In this document: positions 15,554 through 24,162 of the stretch, piece by piece
Position numbering within the stretch: the first letter of the stretch is position 1
How the letters are laid out: every line of letters starts with the position of its first letter
Assembly (NCBI RefSeq): GCF_001500025.1
Contig: NZ_LQIW01000034.1
Coordinates: 62,001-126,000, forward strand
Direction of reading: 5' to 3'
DNA from: Mycobacterium sp. IS-1590
Lineage (GTDB): Bacteria; Actinomycetota; Actinomycetes; Mycobacteriales; Mycobacteriaceae
DNA length: 64,000 nt
Made by a program: the position numbers and the translations under genes
The notes under the pieces: generated by a model
What the model was told of the DNA's origin: nothing
What the model saw: the letters and a program-made list of their open reading frames with translations, nothing else
Database searches by the model: none

Positions 15554-17035
15554 TCAGCGCGCCTTGCGCACCGCCTTGGCGAGCTTGGCGAGCGCATCGT
15601 CCAACTGTTCCCGGGAGCGGTGCGCGAGTTCCTCCTCCATCCGGAACAGCAGACCGTAGGTGAACGTGTCCTCGCCCGCGGCGTGCGCGGCATCGGCCTG
15701 CTGACTGAGGTGCGCGCGGCTGACCACGCTGTCCTGGTGGTCACCGAGCAGCGACTGAATGCTCTTGGCCCGATCCGACACCTTGGCCGCGCCGGTCGCC
15801 GCTGCTGCGTAGCGAAGACGTTTGGCGCCCTTACGGATTCGATGCAATGCCTCGTCCTTGTCCTCGTCGGCCCGGGCTGCGGTCTTCGCCGCCTTGCGCA
15901 CCCGCTTGTACGCCGCGTCGATCGTCGCCTGGGTGCGCTCGTCCTCGTCCTGCGGCAGCGCCGGCTTTGCGGCGACGAGCCCTTCGAGCGCGTCGAGCAG
16001 CCGGAAGTAACGCTGCGACCGCATCGCGATCAGCGACCGGCGCAGCCCGGCCGCATAGCGGTGCTTGGCCCCGTCGACCAATCGCTCGCGCACTGGCCCG
16101 CGGACCAACTCCGCCGGCAGCTCACCGAGGGCCTCCTCGTAGCGTTCGGCCAGCACTTCGGCGTCGCGCGCCACTCCCAGAATCCCGGCCAGCTGCTTGA
16201 GCTCGTCGAGAATCCAGGCGTCATCGGAGATGCCGAACGCGTCCCGGGAGGTTTGCAGCAGGCTGCGGATCTTGCGTGTCGTCACCCGCATCTGGTGCAC
16301 CGAGTCCGGTACGTCGGCGCGCACCGCGCGGTCCCACTCGATCAGCTGCTCGACCTGTTCGGCCACGGCCCGGTGCACGGCGTCGGCGTCGGCCGGTCGC
16401 AAAGCGTCCTCCGGCGCTGCGGATTCCGCCAGCACGCGCGCCAACTTCGAACCGCTGGCCGCGGGTTCGGCGCCGGCATCGATCAGCCGGTTCGACAGCC
16501 GGTCGAGCAGTTCCCGATCGGCGCCGTCGGTCAGTTCGAGTTCCCACTCGCGCCACGCCTGTTCCGGACCACCCGGTTCGGCCGACGCGGTCACCGCGTC
16601 GTCGCAGAACTCCGCGACCGGCGTCCCGTCGGGACCGTAGAGCAGGTTCACGGTGCGCCGGGTCGAGATGCGCGCGACCGGGCGCAGCGGCTGGTCGCGC
16701 ACGATGGCCAGCACGATGTCGCGCAGCGCCTCGGGCACCTCGTTCTCGCCTCCGAGGGGCTGCCTGACCTCGGTGCGAGCGTCAGGGCCTGCGGGAAGTT
16801 TGAGATGCCATCCCTCATCCGGCCCGCCGGTGCGCCTGCGCAGTGTGATGCGCCGCGCCGCGAGGTCGTGATCGGGGGTGTCGAAGTAGACGGCCTCGAG
16901 ATGGTGCGCCGGGGATCCTTCGACCCGCGCCACCGCCGACAACCCTTCGAACGACGGAGACACGGTCGATTCGCCGACGTCGAACTTGCGCTCGACCTCC
17001 AGGTGCCGCGTCGACTTGCCGCTGGATTTACCCAT
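15554..17035 (-). CDS. CYTH and CHAD domain protein (Rv2226-like)
   Basis: A 493-residue protein. The N-terminal CYTH (triphosphate tunnel metalloenzyme) domain, about 11-205, starts with the hallmark ExExK (Glu13, Glu15, Lys17) and carries the alternating basic strands RRITLRRRTGG and WHLKLP. The CHAD domain (about 225-490) is helical with conserved histidines and basic residues (VHQMRVTTRKIRSLLQTSRD, LHRIRKGAKRLRYAA, LLGDHQDSVVSR) and binds polyphosphate. The pair suggests hydrolysis or sensing of triphosphate/polyphosphate compounds. ATG 17035 fits the start of CYTH; the 3' end lies 20 bp from rnpB, convergent. Confidence 0.93.
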   Translation of the reverse strand: MGKSSGKSTRHLEVERKFDVGESTVSPSFEGLSAVARVEGSPAHHLEAVYFDTPDHDLAARRITLRRRTGGPDEGWHLKLPAGPDARTEVRQPLGGENEVPEALRDIVLAIVRDQPLRPVARISTRRTVNLLYGPDGTPVAEFCDDAVTASAEPGGPEQAWREWELELTDGADRELLDRLSNRLIDAGAEPAASGSKLARVLAESAAPEDALRPADADAVHRAVAEQVEQLIEWDRAVRADVPDSVHQMRVTTRKIRSLLQTSRDAFGISDDAWILDELKQLAGILGVARDAEVLAERYEEALGELPAELVRGPVRERLVDGAKHRYAAGLRRSLIAMRSQRYFRLLDALEGLVAAKPALPQDEDERTQATIDAAYKRVRKAAKTAARADEDKDEALHRIRKGAKRLRYAAAATGAAKVSDRAKSIQSLLGDHQDSVVSRAHLSQQADAAHAAGEDTFTYGLLFRMEEELAHRSREQLDDALAKLAKAVRKAR

Positions 17036-17098
17036 GGTGCGAGACAGATTGCCACATGCAGGTGAACACGGGGGAACGGATCTCGGCCACAGAGGCGA

Positions 17099-17104
17099 TA
17101 GTGT
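17099..17104 (+). promoter_or_regulatory. -10 hexamer of the enoyl-CoA hydratase gene
   Basis: TAGTGT predicts a transcription start at 17111, one base before the GTG start codon, so a leaderless mRNA. It supports the chosen start. Confidence 0.45.
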
Positions 17105-17111
17105 CCCTGCT

Positions 17112-17891
17112 GTGACCGAATACGAAACGCTGACCTTCGAGCAGACCGGTGCCATCGCCCGTATCACGCTGAATCGGCCCGATGCTGCAAACGGCATGAA
17201 CGGCACCATGACTCGTGAGCTGGCCGCGGCGGCCAAGCAGTGCGACACCGATGCGACCAAGGTCGTGGTGCTCACCGGCTCCGGCCGGTTCTTCTGCGCC
17301 GGTGGTGATTTGAAGGACTTCGCGTCGGCGCCCGACCGCGGCGCGCACATCAAGGGCGTCGCCGACGACCTGCACCGCGCGATCTCGACGTTCGCCCGGA
17401 TGAACGCCGTCGTGATCACCGCCGTCAACGGCACCGCAGCCGGCGCGGGATTCTCGCTCGCGGTGACCGGTGATCTGGTGCTGGCCGCCGAGTCGGCATC
17501 GTTCACGATGGCCTACACCCGGGTCGGTTTGAGCCCCGACGGCAGCGCCTCCTATTACCTTCCGCGGCTTGTCGGCATCACCAAGACCAAGGAACTCATG
17601 CTCACCAACCGAAGCCTGACGGCCCAGGAGGCCTCACAGTGGGGCTTGGTCACCGAGGTCGTTCCCGACGCGGAGCTGGCCGACCGCGCCTCGAAGCTGG
17701 CCGATCAGATGGCGGCGACCTCGGCCGGTTCCAACGGCGGGGTCAAGCAGCTGCTACTCGGAACGTTCGGCAACGGGCTCGAGGAGCAGATGGAACTCGA
17801 GGGCCGGCTGATCGCCACCCGCGCGGTCTCCAGCGACGGGCGAGAAGGCGTCGACGCCTTCCTGGCCAAGCGGAAGGCCGAGTTCGCCTAG
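17112..17891 (+). CDS. Enoyl-CoA hydratase/isomerase family protein
   Basis: A 259-residue crotonase-fold protein. The first oxyanion-hole segment is GRFFCAGGDLKDFA and the second is NGTAAGAGFSLAVTGDLVLA. At the usual catalytic glutamate positions this protein has TRVGLSPDGSASYYLPR, with Asp rather than a hydratase Glu at the second position. An isomerase or another crotonase activity is therefore as likely as classical beta-oxidation hydration. GTG 17112 gives the natural N terminus VTEYETLTFEQTGAIARITLNRP. Its stop overlaps that of the convergent panB in CTAG. The M. tuberculosis block, as I recall it, lacks this gene here. Confidence 0.9.
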   Translation: MTEYETLTFEQTGAIARITLNRPDAANGMNGTMTRELAAAAKQCDTDATKVVVLTGSGRFFCAGGDLKDFASAPDRGAHIKGVADDLHRAISTFARMNAVVITAVNGTAAGAGFSLAVTGDLVLAAESASFTMAYTRVGLSPDGSASYYLPRLVGITKTKELMLTNRSLTAQEASQWGLVTEVVPDAELADRASKLADQMAATSAGSNGGVKQLLLGTFGNGLEEQMELEGRLIATRAVSSDGREGVDAFLAKRKAEFA

Positions 17892-18721
17892 AAGGAGTGC
17901 TCGTCGGCGGGGAACACTCCGCCGGCCACCTCAGCGGCGTATTGCTCTGCGGCGCGGCGCAATTCGGCGCCGACGTCGCCGAAGCGCTTCACGAACTTGG
18001 CCGTCTTGCCGCTGGTTATACCCGCCATGTCCTGCCACACCAGCACCTGCGCGTCGCAGTTCGGGCCCGCGCCGATGCCGATGGTCGGGATGGTCAGCTT
18101 GCCGGTGATCTGGGTGGCCAGTTCGGCGGGCACCATCTCCATCACGACGGAGAACGCGCCGGCTTCCTGCACGGCGATCGCGTCGTGGATGGTCTGCTCG
18201 GCGGCGTCGCCGCGGCCCTGGACCCGGAAGCCGCCCAGGCCGTTGACGCTCTGCGGGGTGAACCCGATGTGGGCCATCACCGGAATTCCAGCCGCGCTCA
18301 GGGTGGCGATCTGCTCGGTCACGCGCTCGCCGCCCTCGAGCTTGACCGCATGCGCACCGGTCTCCTTGAGAAAGCGGGTCGCGGTGGCCAGCGCCTGCTG
18401 GGGGCCGCCCTCGTAGCTGCCGAACGGCAGGTCGGCCACGATCAGCGCGTGCGGCGCACCACGCACGACGCCGCGTACCAGCGGGGTCAACTCGTCGATC
18501 GTCACGGGCACGGTGGTGTCGTAGCCGTAGACGACGTTGGCGGCCGAATCGCCGACCAGCAGAACCGGGATGCCCGCGTCGTCGAAGACGCGGGCCGTGG
18601 AGTAGTCGTAGGCCGTGAGCATGGCCCACTTGTGGCCTTCGGCCTTCCATTTCTGCAGATGCAGGGTGCGGATCTTGGTGCGAGGTGCGGAGGCAGTCCC
18701 GTACACGGTCTGCTCAGACAT
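17888..18721 (-). CDS. panB: 3-methyl-2-oxobutanoate hydroxymethyltransferase (PanB)
   Basis: PanB makes ketopantoate from 2-oxoisovalerate and methylenetetrahydrofolate, the first step to pantothenate and CoA. The 277-residue protein carries the metal and substrate segments LTAYDYSTARVFDDAGIPVLLVGDS, VADLPFGSY, AVKLEGG, VMAHIGFTPQSVN and IGIGAGPNCDAQVLVWQD, with the catalytic Glu in VVMEMVP. Length and order match bacterial PanB. It is transcribed alone, divergent from the wax-ester synthase gene across a 161-bp region holding a perfect inverted repeat. Confidence 0.97.
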   Translation of the reverse strand: MSEQTVYGTASAPRTKIRTLHLQKWKAEGHKWAMLTAYDYSTARVFDDAGIPVLLVGDSAANVVYGYDTTVPVTIDELTPLVRGVVRGAPHALIVADLPFGSYEGGPQQALATATRFLKETGAHAVKLEGGERVTEQIATLSAAGIPVMAHIGFTPQSVNGLGGFRVQGRGDAAEQTIHDAIAVQEAGAFSVVMEMVPAELATQITGKLTIPTIGIGAGPNCDAQVLVWQDMAGITSGKTAKFVKRFGDVGAELRRAAEQYAAEVAGGVFPADEHSF

Positions 18722-18792
18722 CGTTGTCCCCCAATTGGGTGGGTCGGGTCGAATCCTCGAGGCCGATGCACGGTCCCCGGGTTCGTCTGACC

Positions 18793-18813
18793 CACCAAGT
18801 CTGCCACTTGGTG
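18793..18813. promoter_or_regulatory. Perfect 8-bp inverted repeat between panB and the acyltransferase gene
   Basis: CACCAAGT-N5-ACTTGGTG is a perfect palindrome 72 bp upstream of panB and 69 bp upstream of the acyltransferase. This size and symmetry fit a dimeric repressor site. No candidate regulator gene is adjacent; an RNA hairpin is the alternative. Confidence 0.4.
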
Positions 18814-18870
18814 TCCGAGATGTTAAAAGGGCTGTTGAGTGGATTTGCTCACACCCGCCGTCACCGGGCA

Positions 18871-18876
18871 TAGCAT
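18871..18876 (+). promoter_or_regulatory. -10 hexamer of the wax-ester synthase gene, leaderless
   Basis: TAGCAT places the transcription start exactly on the ATG at 18883. Confidence 0.5.
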
Positions 18877-18882
18877 TCCGAC

Positions 18883-20274
18883 ATGCAACGGCTCAGCGGG
18901 CTCGACGCCAGCTTCCTGTACCTCGAGACCGCGCAGCAGCCGCTGCATGTGTGTTCGATCCTCGAACTCGACACCTCGACGATGCCCGGCGGCTACACCT
19001 TCGACCGGTTTCGCGACGAGTTGAACCAGCGCATCAAGGCGATGCCGGAGTTCCGCGAGAAGTTGGCCGACAGCAGGTTCAACCTCGACCATCCGGTGTG
19101 GGTGGAGGACAAGGACTTCGACGTCGACCGCCATCTGCATCGCATCGGCCTGCCCGCGCCCGGCGGCCCCCGCGAGCTCGCGGAGATCTGCGGTCATATC
19201 GCCTCGCTGCCGCTCGACCGCAGCCGCCCGCTGTGGGAGAAGTGGGTGATCGAGAACATCGACCGAACCGACCCGCAGGACGGCGGGCGTCTGGTGGTGA
19301 TGACGAAAGTGCACCACGCAGGCGTCGACGGCGTGACCGGGGCGAGCCTGATGTCGCAGCTGTGCAGCACCGAACCCGACTCGCTGCCGCCGGATCCCGT
19401 CGACGGCCCAGGCGACGCGAGCTCACTGGAGATCGCGGTCACCGGCGCGGTCAAGTTCGCCACCCGGCCGCTGAAGCTGGCGAGCACCCTGCCGATGACG
19501 GTCTCGTCGGTGGTCGACACGGTCCGCCGCGCCCGCTCGGGTAACTCGATGGCGCCGCCGTTCGCCGCGCCGCGGACGGTGTTCAACATGAACGTCACCG
19601 GACACCGCAACGTCGCCTTCGCGCAACTGGATCTCGAGGACATCAAGACCGTCAAGAACCACTTCGGGGTCAAGGTCAACGACGTGGTGATGGCGCTGGT
19701 CTCCGGCGTGCTGCGCAAGTACCTCGCCGACCGCGGCCAACTGCCGGAGAACTCCCTGGTCGCGATGGTGCCGGTCTCGGTGCACGAAAAGTCCGATCGG
19801 CCCGGCCGCAACCAGGTGTCGGGGATGTTCTCGCGACTGGAGACCCACATCGAGGATCCGGCGGCCCGGCTGAAGTCGATCGCCGAGGCTAATTCGGTTG
19901 CCAAACAACACAGTTCGGCAATCGGCGCGACGCTGCTGCAGGACTGGACGCAGTTCGCCGCCCCGGCGGTGTTCGGTGTGGCGATGCGCGTCTACGCCTC
20001 GAGCCGGCTGAGCGGCGCGCGGCCGGTGCACAACCTCGTCATCTCCAACGTCCCCGGCCCGCAGGTGCCGCTGTACTACCTGGGTTGCGAGGCCAAGGCG
20101 ATGTATCCGCTGGGGCCGATCTTCCACGGGTCGGGCCTCAACATCACCGTCATGTCGCTGACCGGGTCGCTGAACGTGGGCATCGTGTCCTGTCCGGAAC
20201 TGTTGCCCGACCTGTGGGACATGGCCGACGACTTCACCGCGGCCCTCGACGAGTTGTTGGCCGCCACGCGATAG
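18883..20274 (+). CDS. Wax ester synthase / diacylglycerol acyltransferase (WS/DGAT) family
   Basis: A 463-residue acyltransferase that would join fatty acyl-CoA to diacylglycerol or an alcohol to form storage lipid. It has the catalytic HHxxxDG at residues 144-150 (KVHHAGVDG), the N-terminal LSGLDASFLYLET typical of the family, the NDVVMALVSG motif of the second half, and the C-terminal PVHNLVISNVPGPQVPLY. Acceptor specificity cannot be read from sequence. Mycobacteria carry many paralogues (Tgs). It is predicted to be leaderless from 18883 and lies 45 bp before caeA on the same strand. Confidence 0.94.
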   Translation: MQRLSGLDASFLYLETAQQPLHVCSILELDTSTMPGGYTFDRFRDELNQRIKAMPEFREKLADSRFNLDHPVWVEDKDFDVDRHLHRIGLPAPGGPRELAEICGHIASLPLDRSRPLWEKWVIENIDRTDPQDGGRLVVMTKVHHAGVDGVTGASLMSQLCSTEPDSLPPDPVDGPGDASSLEIAVTGAVKFATRPLKLASTLPMTVSSVVDTVRRARSGNSMAPPFAAPRTVFNMNVTGHRNVAFAQLDLEDIKTVKNHFGVKVNDVVMALVSGVLRKYLADRGQLPENSLVAMVPVSVHEKSDRPGRNQVSGMFSRLETHIEDPAARLKSIAEANSVAKQHSSAIGATLLQDWTQFAAPAVFGVAMRVYASSRLSGARPVHNLVISNVPGPQVPLYYLGCEAKAMYPLGPIFHGSGLNITVMSLTGSLNVGIVSCPELLPDLWDMADDFTAALDELLAATR

Positions 20275-20319
20275 CGCCCTAGCCAGCGGCGATGAGGGTT
20301 CATGGCAGCATGTTGAGCC

Positions 20320-21837
20320 ATGAACGCCAAGATCGGGGTCATCGCGACCACTGTGCTGCTCGCGGCCACCGGATGCAGCCAGTTGGTCGACGGCCGGGCC
20401 GTCGTCGCGGTGCCGCCGCCAGGCACCCCGATCGAATGGGCCAAATGCCAAACGAACCAGTCCGACGAATCGCGGATCCCCGCCGACGCCGAATGCGGAA
20501 TGCTGTCGGTCCCGGTGGACTACGAGCAGCCCGACGGTGACGTCGCCCGTCTCGCGATGATCCGGTTCAAGGCCACCGGCGACAAGATCGGCTCGCTGAT
20601 CATCAACCCCGGGGGCCCGGGGGAGTCCGGGGTAGAGGCCGCAGCGAGCCTGGTCAGCTCGCTGCCCGAATCGGTGCGGGAGCGCTTCGACCTCGTCGGC
20701 TTCGATCCGCGTGGGGTTGCGAACTCCACGCCGGCGCTGTGGTGCAACTCCGACGCCGACAACGACCGGCTGCGTGCCGAGCCCCAGGTCGACTACTCGC
20801 CGGAGGGCGTCGCCGAGATCGAGAAGGAGACCAAGGACTTCGTCGCGCGCTGCGAGGACAAGATGGGCAAGGAGTTCCTCGCCAACGTCGGGACCGTCAA
20901 CGTGGCCAAGGATCTCGAGGCGATGCGCCAAGCGCTCGGTGACGAGAAATTGACCTACCTCGGCTACTCCTACGGCACCCGGATCGGCGCCACCTACGCC
21001 GAGAACTATCCGGACAAGGTGCGCGCGATGGTCCTCGACGGGGCGGTCGATCCCAACGCCGATCCCACCGAGGCCAACGTCCGTCAGGCCGCGGCCTTCC
21101 AGACCGCGTTCAACGACTACGCCGCCGACTGTGCGAAGAACACCGCTTGCCCCCTGGGCACCGATCCGGCGAAGGCCAACGACGTCTACCACAGCCTGGT
21201 GGACCCGCTGGTGGAAAAGCCGCTGCGGACGCGGGACCCGCGCGGCCTGAGCTACTCCGACGCGATCGTCGGCACCATCCTCCCGCTCTACTCGCCTGAC
21301 CTGTGGCGGCACCTGACGCAGGCGCTCAGCGAGATGAAACGCGGTACCGGCGACACCATGCTCGCGCTGGCCGATCTGTATATGGGCCGCGACGCGCAGG
21401 GCCACTACAACAACTCCACCGACGTCCGCGTGGCGGTCAACTGCGTTGACAAGCCCGCGGTGACCGATCGCGCGAAGGTCGTCGAGGAGGACCGCCGGGT
21501 GCGCGAGGCGGCGCCGTTCATGAGCTACGGGGAGTTCACCGGGCACGCACCCTTGGGCACGTGCGCGTTCTGGCCGGTGCCGCCGACGAGCGAACCGCAC
21601 GAACTCCAGGCCGAGGGGCTGCCCCCGACGCTGGTGGTGTCGACGACCAACGACCCCGCTACGCCGTATCAGGCGGGCGTGGAGTTGGCCAAGCAGCTCG
21701 GTGGGACGCTCGTGACGTTCCAGGGCACCCAGCACACCGTGGTGTTCCAGGGCAACAAGTGCGTCGACGACATCGCGACCAACTACCTCGTCGACCTGGC
21801 GCTGCCGCCGGCCGACACCACCTGCTCCTCGGACTGA
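20320..21837 (+). CDS. caeA: Alpha/beta-hydrolase lipoprotein protease CaeA/Hip1
   Basis: A cell-envelope serine hydrolase known in M. tuberculosis as CaeA/Hip1 (Rv2224c), a protease that processes GroEL2 and modulates host responses. The 505 residues start with a lipoprotein signal (LLAATGC, Cys19). The nucleophile elbow is GYSYGT with Ser217, the oxyanion region IINPGGPGESG lies at about 94-104, and the catalytic His is in QGTQHTVVF near the C terminus, inside a TAP-like domain. In M. tuberculosis I recall an adjacent paralogue (Rv2223c); only one copy is present here. Confidence 0.94.
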   Translation: MNAKIGVIATTVLLAATGCSQLVDGRAVVAVPPPGTPIEWAKCQTNQSDESRIPADAECGMLSVPVDYEQPDGDVARLAMIRFKATGDKIGSLIINPGGPGESGVEAAASLVSSLPESVRERFDLVGFDPRGVANSTPALWCNSDADNDRLRAEPQVDYSPEGVAEIEKETKDFVARCEDKMGKEFLANVGTVNVAKDLEAMRQALGDEKLTYLGYSYGTRIGATYAENYPDKVRAMVLDGAVDPNADPTEANVRQAAAFQTAFNDYAADCAKNTACPLGTDPAKANDVYHSLVDPLVEKPLRTRDPRGLSYSDAIVGTILPLYSPDLWRHLTQALSEMKRGTGDTMLALADLYMGRDAQGHYNNSTDVRVAVNCVDKPAVTDRAKVVEEDRRVREAAPFMSYGEFTGHAPLGTCAFWPVPPTSEPHELQAEGLPPTLVVSTTNDPATPYQAGVELAKQLGGTLVTFQGTQHTVVFQGNKCVDDIATNYLVDLALPPADTTCSSD

Positions 21838-21886
21838 TCAGGGCCGGATCGGGTCGTATGGCCGCCGCGTGCCTGCGCTGGTGGCC

Positions 21887-22675
21887 TTACGGGATCTCCC
21901 AGTGACCCGGAGTTCCGTCGAAGAACGGGTTCTCGAAACCCTGCACCGTCGGCAGTTTCCGCAGCTCATCCGGCGGGATGCCGTAGAAGGGATTGCGGAC
22001 GCCGTTGATGGTGGCTTCCGCCCTCAGCTGGACGGGGCCGATCTGTTCACCCGGCAATCCGAAGTAGTCGCCGACCCCCGGCACGCCCGGCCAGACGTCG
22101 GGCACAGCCCACTGCGGAATCTCCCAGTGGCCCGGTGCCTCGTCGAAGAACGGGTTCTCGTAACCCTGGACGGTCCGCATCTTCTTGAGCTGTCCGGGCG
22201 GGATGCCGTAGAACGGGTTCGGCACCCCGTTGATGGTGGCCGCGTTCTTCAGCTGTCCGGGCGGTATCCGAGCGCCCGGCAACCCGAAGTAGGCGTCGAT
22301 GTCGGGCAGGTTCGGCTCCAGATCCGGCAGATCGACGTCGACGGCGGGCCTCGGGACCGGCGGCAGGTCCACCCTGGGCAGCGGCGGCACGTCGACCGGT
22401 GGCACGTTCACGTCGACGTCCGGCACCCGCGGCGCCTCGACGCGCGGCACATTCACGTCGACTCGCGGCACATTCACGTCGACGTTCGGGGCACGGGGTA
22501 CCTCGACCCGCGGCACCTCGACCTTGGGAATCGGTGGCGGCGCCGGAATGGGCGGCACCGGCGGGGACGGGAACTTCGGGTCGGCGTGCACGGCGCCTAC
22601 CCCCAAGCCGAGTGCGGCGAAGCCGCCTAACGCCCCGGCCAGGCCCAGAGAGAATGCTGTTCTTTTGAGATTCAT
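21887..22675 (-). CDS. Secreted Pro/Val-rich protein with duplicated repeat domain, hypothetical
   Basis: A 262-residue exported protein of no family I know. Residues 1-31 are a signal peptide (cleavage after VHA). Residues 36-125 are a low-complexity stalk of alternating Val-Asp/Glu-Val-Pro-Arg units. Residues 129-187 and 204-262 are two copies of a 59-residue domain, each opening with YFGLPG and closing with PGHWEIP. Each holds two 21-residue units with the shared pattern L(K/R)xxxT(I/V)(N/Q)Gx2NPF(Y/F)(G/D), so there are four units in all. No cysteines are seen. ATG 22675 follows GAGGAGCGACC; an upstream start at 22690 is less likely. Confidence 0.8.
   Translation of the reverse strand: MNLKRTAFSLGLAGALGGFAALGLGVGAVHADPKFPSPPVPPIPAPPPIPKVEVPRVEVPRAPNVDVNVPRVDVNVPRVEAPRVPDVDVNVPPVDVPPLPRVDLPPVPRPAVDVDLPDLEPNLPDIDAYFGLPGARIPPGQLKNAATINGVPNPFYGIPPGQLKKMRTVQGYENPFFDEAPGHWEIPQWAVPDVWPGVPGVGDYFGLPGEQIGPVQLRAEATINGVRNPFYGIPPDELRKLPTVQGFENPFFDGTPGHWEIP
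21890..22066 (-). repeat. Second copy of the 59-codon domain
   Basis: Encodes residues 204-262 of the secreted protein (YFGLPGEQIGPVQLR to GHWEIP). It is collinear without gaps with the copy at 22115-22291. The two copies share most positions at the protein level. Confidence 0.85.
22115..22291 (-). repeat. First copy of the 59-codon domain
   Basis: Encodes residues 129-187 (YFGLPGARIPPGQLK to GHWEIP). It is separated from the second copy by a 16-residue Trp/Pro/Gly linker. Confidence 0.85.
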
Positions 22676-22769
22676 GGTCGCTCCTCGCATCGGATATCTG
22701 CGGCGCGACCCCCCGAACGAAAAATCGGCTACCCGCGCGGTGCGTCGGCCAAACCTCGGTGTGTCACGG

Positions 22770-23372
22770 TCAGGATCCGCTGGTGGCGATCTGGGCGAGC
22801 AGAAGCTCCAGGCGCTTCCGCTCGATCACCGGCTGACGGCCGGCCGCGGCGCTGAGCATGAGTCCGCTGATGAACATCACGGTGAGCAGGGCCCGGTCGG
22901 CCACTGTGGACGGATCGGCGTCAGCCGGCCGCGAGCGTTCGGCCAGCTCGCGGTGCAATGTGAGGTAGGTCTGCGAATTCGCATGGAACACAGCCGAAAT
23001 GGCGGGATCGCGATTGGCCTGTAGGAGTAGTTCGATGCGCGCGCGGGTGCGGGTGAGGCCGTCGCCGGTCAGCGACTTCATCACGACGGCGGCCAATCGC
23101 GTGACCGCGGCCTGTCGGGAGGTGCCGACGTCGGCCGCGGTGACCGAGCGCAGGTCCGCCAGGTCCAGTTCGGCGACCCGCTCGGCGACCGCGCGGATGA
23201 GCGCGCTGCGGGTCCGGAAGTAGTACGAAGTGCTCCCCTCCGGCACACCCGCCGCACGGTCGACCCGCGGATGGCTCAGCCCCTTGGCGCCGTGCTCGGC
23301 GAGCAGCCCGATCGCGGCGTCGCAGAGTTCGCGACGGCGCTGTCGGCCGTCCGGGGTTCGACGCGCTGCCAT
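22770..23372 (-). CDS. TetR-family transcriptional regulator
   Basis: A 200-residue repressor-type protein. The N-terminal helix-turn-helix is at about 14-60 (ELCDAAIGLLAEHGAKGLSHPRVDRAAGVPEGSTSYYF), followed by a helical ligand-binding domain with no residues that reveal the ligand. It is the last gene of a minus-strand run VOC - thioesterase - SDR - TetR, starting one base after the SDR stop. It probably controls this run and the divergent epimerase operon, since the whole locus shares one short divergent promoter region at 25730-25757. Confidence 0.9.
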   Translation of the reverse strand: MAARRTPDGRQRRRELCDAAIGLLAEHGAKGLSHPRVDRAAGVPEGSTSYYFRTRSALIRAVAERVAELDLADLRSVTAADVGTSRQAAVTRLAAVVMKSLTGDGLTRTRARIELLLQANRDPAISAVFHANSQTYLTLHRELAERSRPADADPSTVADRALLTVMFISGLMLSAAAGRQPVIERKRLELLLAQIATSGS

Positions 23373-23373
23373 G

Positions 23374-24162
23374 TCAGTCGGGGATGCCGCCGAGCATCGG
23401 GCCGCCGTCGACCGCGACGGTCTGGCCGGTGATGTAGGACGACGCGTCGCTGGCCAGGAACAGGATCGCCTGGGCCACCTCGTCGGGGCGCCCCGCCCGG
23501 CCCAGCGGGACCTTCGCGAACTCGGCCTCATCGATGCCGGCGACCCGCCACGCCTCGACCACCCGCTCGGACGCGATGGCGCCGACCGCGATGCAGTTCG
23601 CGCGGATGCCGTAGCGGCCCCATTCCGCGGCGGTGACTCGGGTGAACATCTGCAACGCGGCCTTCGCCGAGGAGTAGTGCGCGCCGCCCTTCACGCCGTG
23701 CAGCCCGGCGTCCGAGGAGATGTTCACGATCGCGCCGCGGCGCTGGGCGCGGAAGTGCTTCCCGGCCTCCCGCGTCGCCACGTAGGCCGAGCGCACATTC
23801 AGTTCGTACACGCTGTCCCATCCGCGCATCGGGATGTCCCGCAGCGGGCTCATCCGCGTCCCGCCCGCGTTGTTGACCAGAATGTCGATCCGACCCAGTT
23901 CGTCGACCGTGCGGGCAACCATCGCCACCACCTGATCCTCGACGTTCACGTCGGTCGGCACCGCCAGGCATCGGCGCCCGGTCGCGGCCTCCACCTGCGC
24001 GGCGGTGCGGTCCAGGTCGGCCACCGTGCGCGCGGCGATCGCCACGTCGGCGCCGTGGTGCGCCAGCAAGATCGCGGTCGCGGCCCCGATTCCGGTGCCG
24101 CCGCCGGTCACCAACGCGACACGTCCGCGGAGATCGAAAACGTCGTCGGTCACGCCGCTCAC
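23374..24162 (-). CDS. Short-chain dehydrogenase/reductase
   Basis: A 262-residue classical SDR. It has the NAD(P) motif TGGGTGIG, NNAGG, the catalytic Ser in NISSDAG and the YxxxK pair (HYSSAK), and ends with ITGQTVAVDGGPMLGG. AARTVADLD after the second strand suggests NADP(H) preference. It would oxidise or reduce a hydroxyl/keto group on a lipid-like or CoA-bound substrate, judged by its neighbours. The GTG start at 24162 directly abuts the stop of the thioesterase gene; a GTG four codons further in is possible. Confidence 0.9.
   Translation of the reverse strand: MSGVTDDVFDLRGRVALVTGGGTGIGAATAILLAHHGADVAIAARTVADLDRTAAQVEAATGRRCLAVPTDVNVEDQVVAMVARTVDELGRIDILVNNAGGTRMSPLRDIPMRGWDSVYELNVRSAYVATREAGKHFRAQRRGAIVNISSDAGLHGVKGGAHYSSAKAALQMFTRVTAAEWGRYGIRANCIAVGAIASERVVEAWRVAGIDEAEFAKVPLGRAGRPDEVAQAILFLASDASSYITGQTVAVDGGPMLGGIPD

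Noticed and set aside
19423..21735. A 770-codon antisense frame across the acyltransferase and caeA genes.
   Set aside because: It crosses two real genes and has shadow-type composition without any motif.
22299..22668. Repetitive Thr/Gly/Arg-rich plus-strand frames that look like a structural protein.
   Set aside because: They are antisense shadows of the Val/Pro stalk of the secreted protein on the minus strand, which has the signal peptide and ribosome-binding site.
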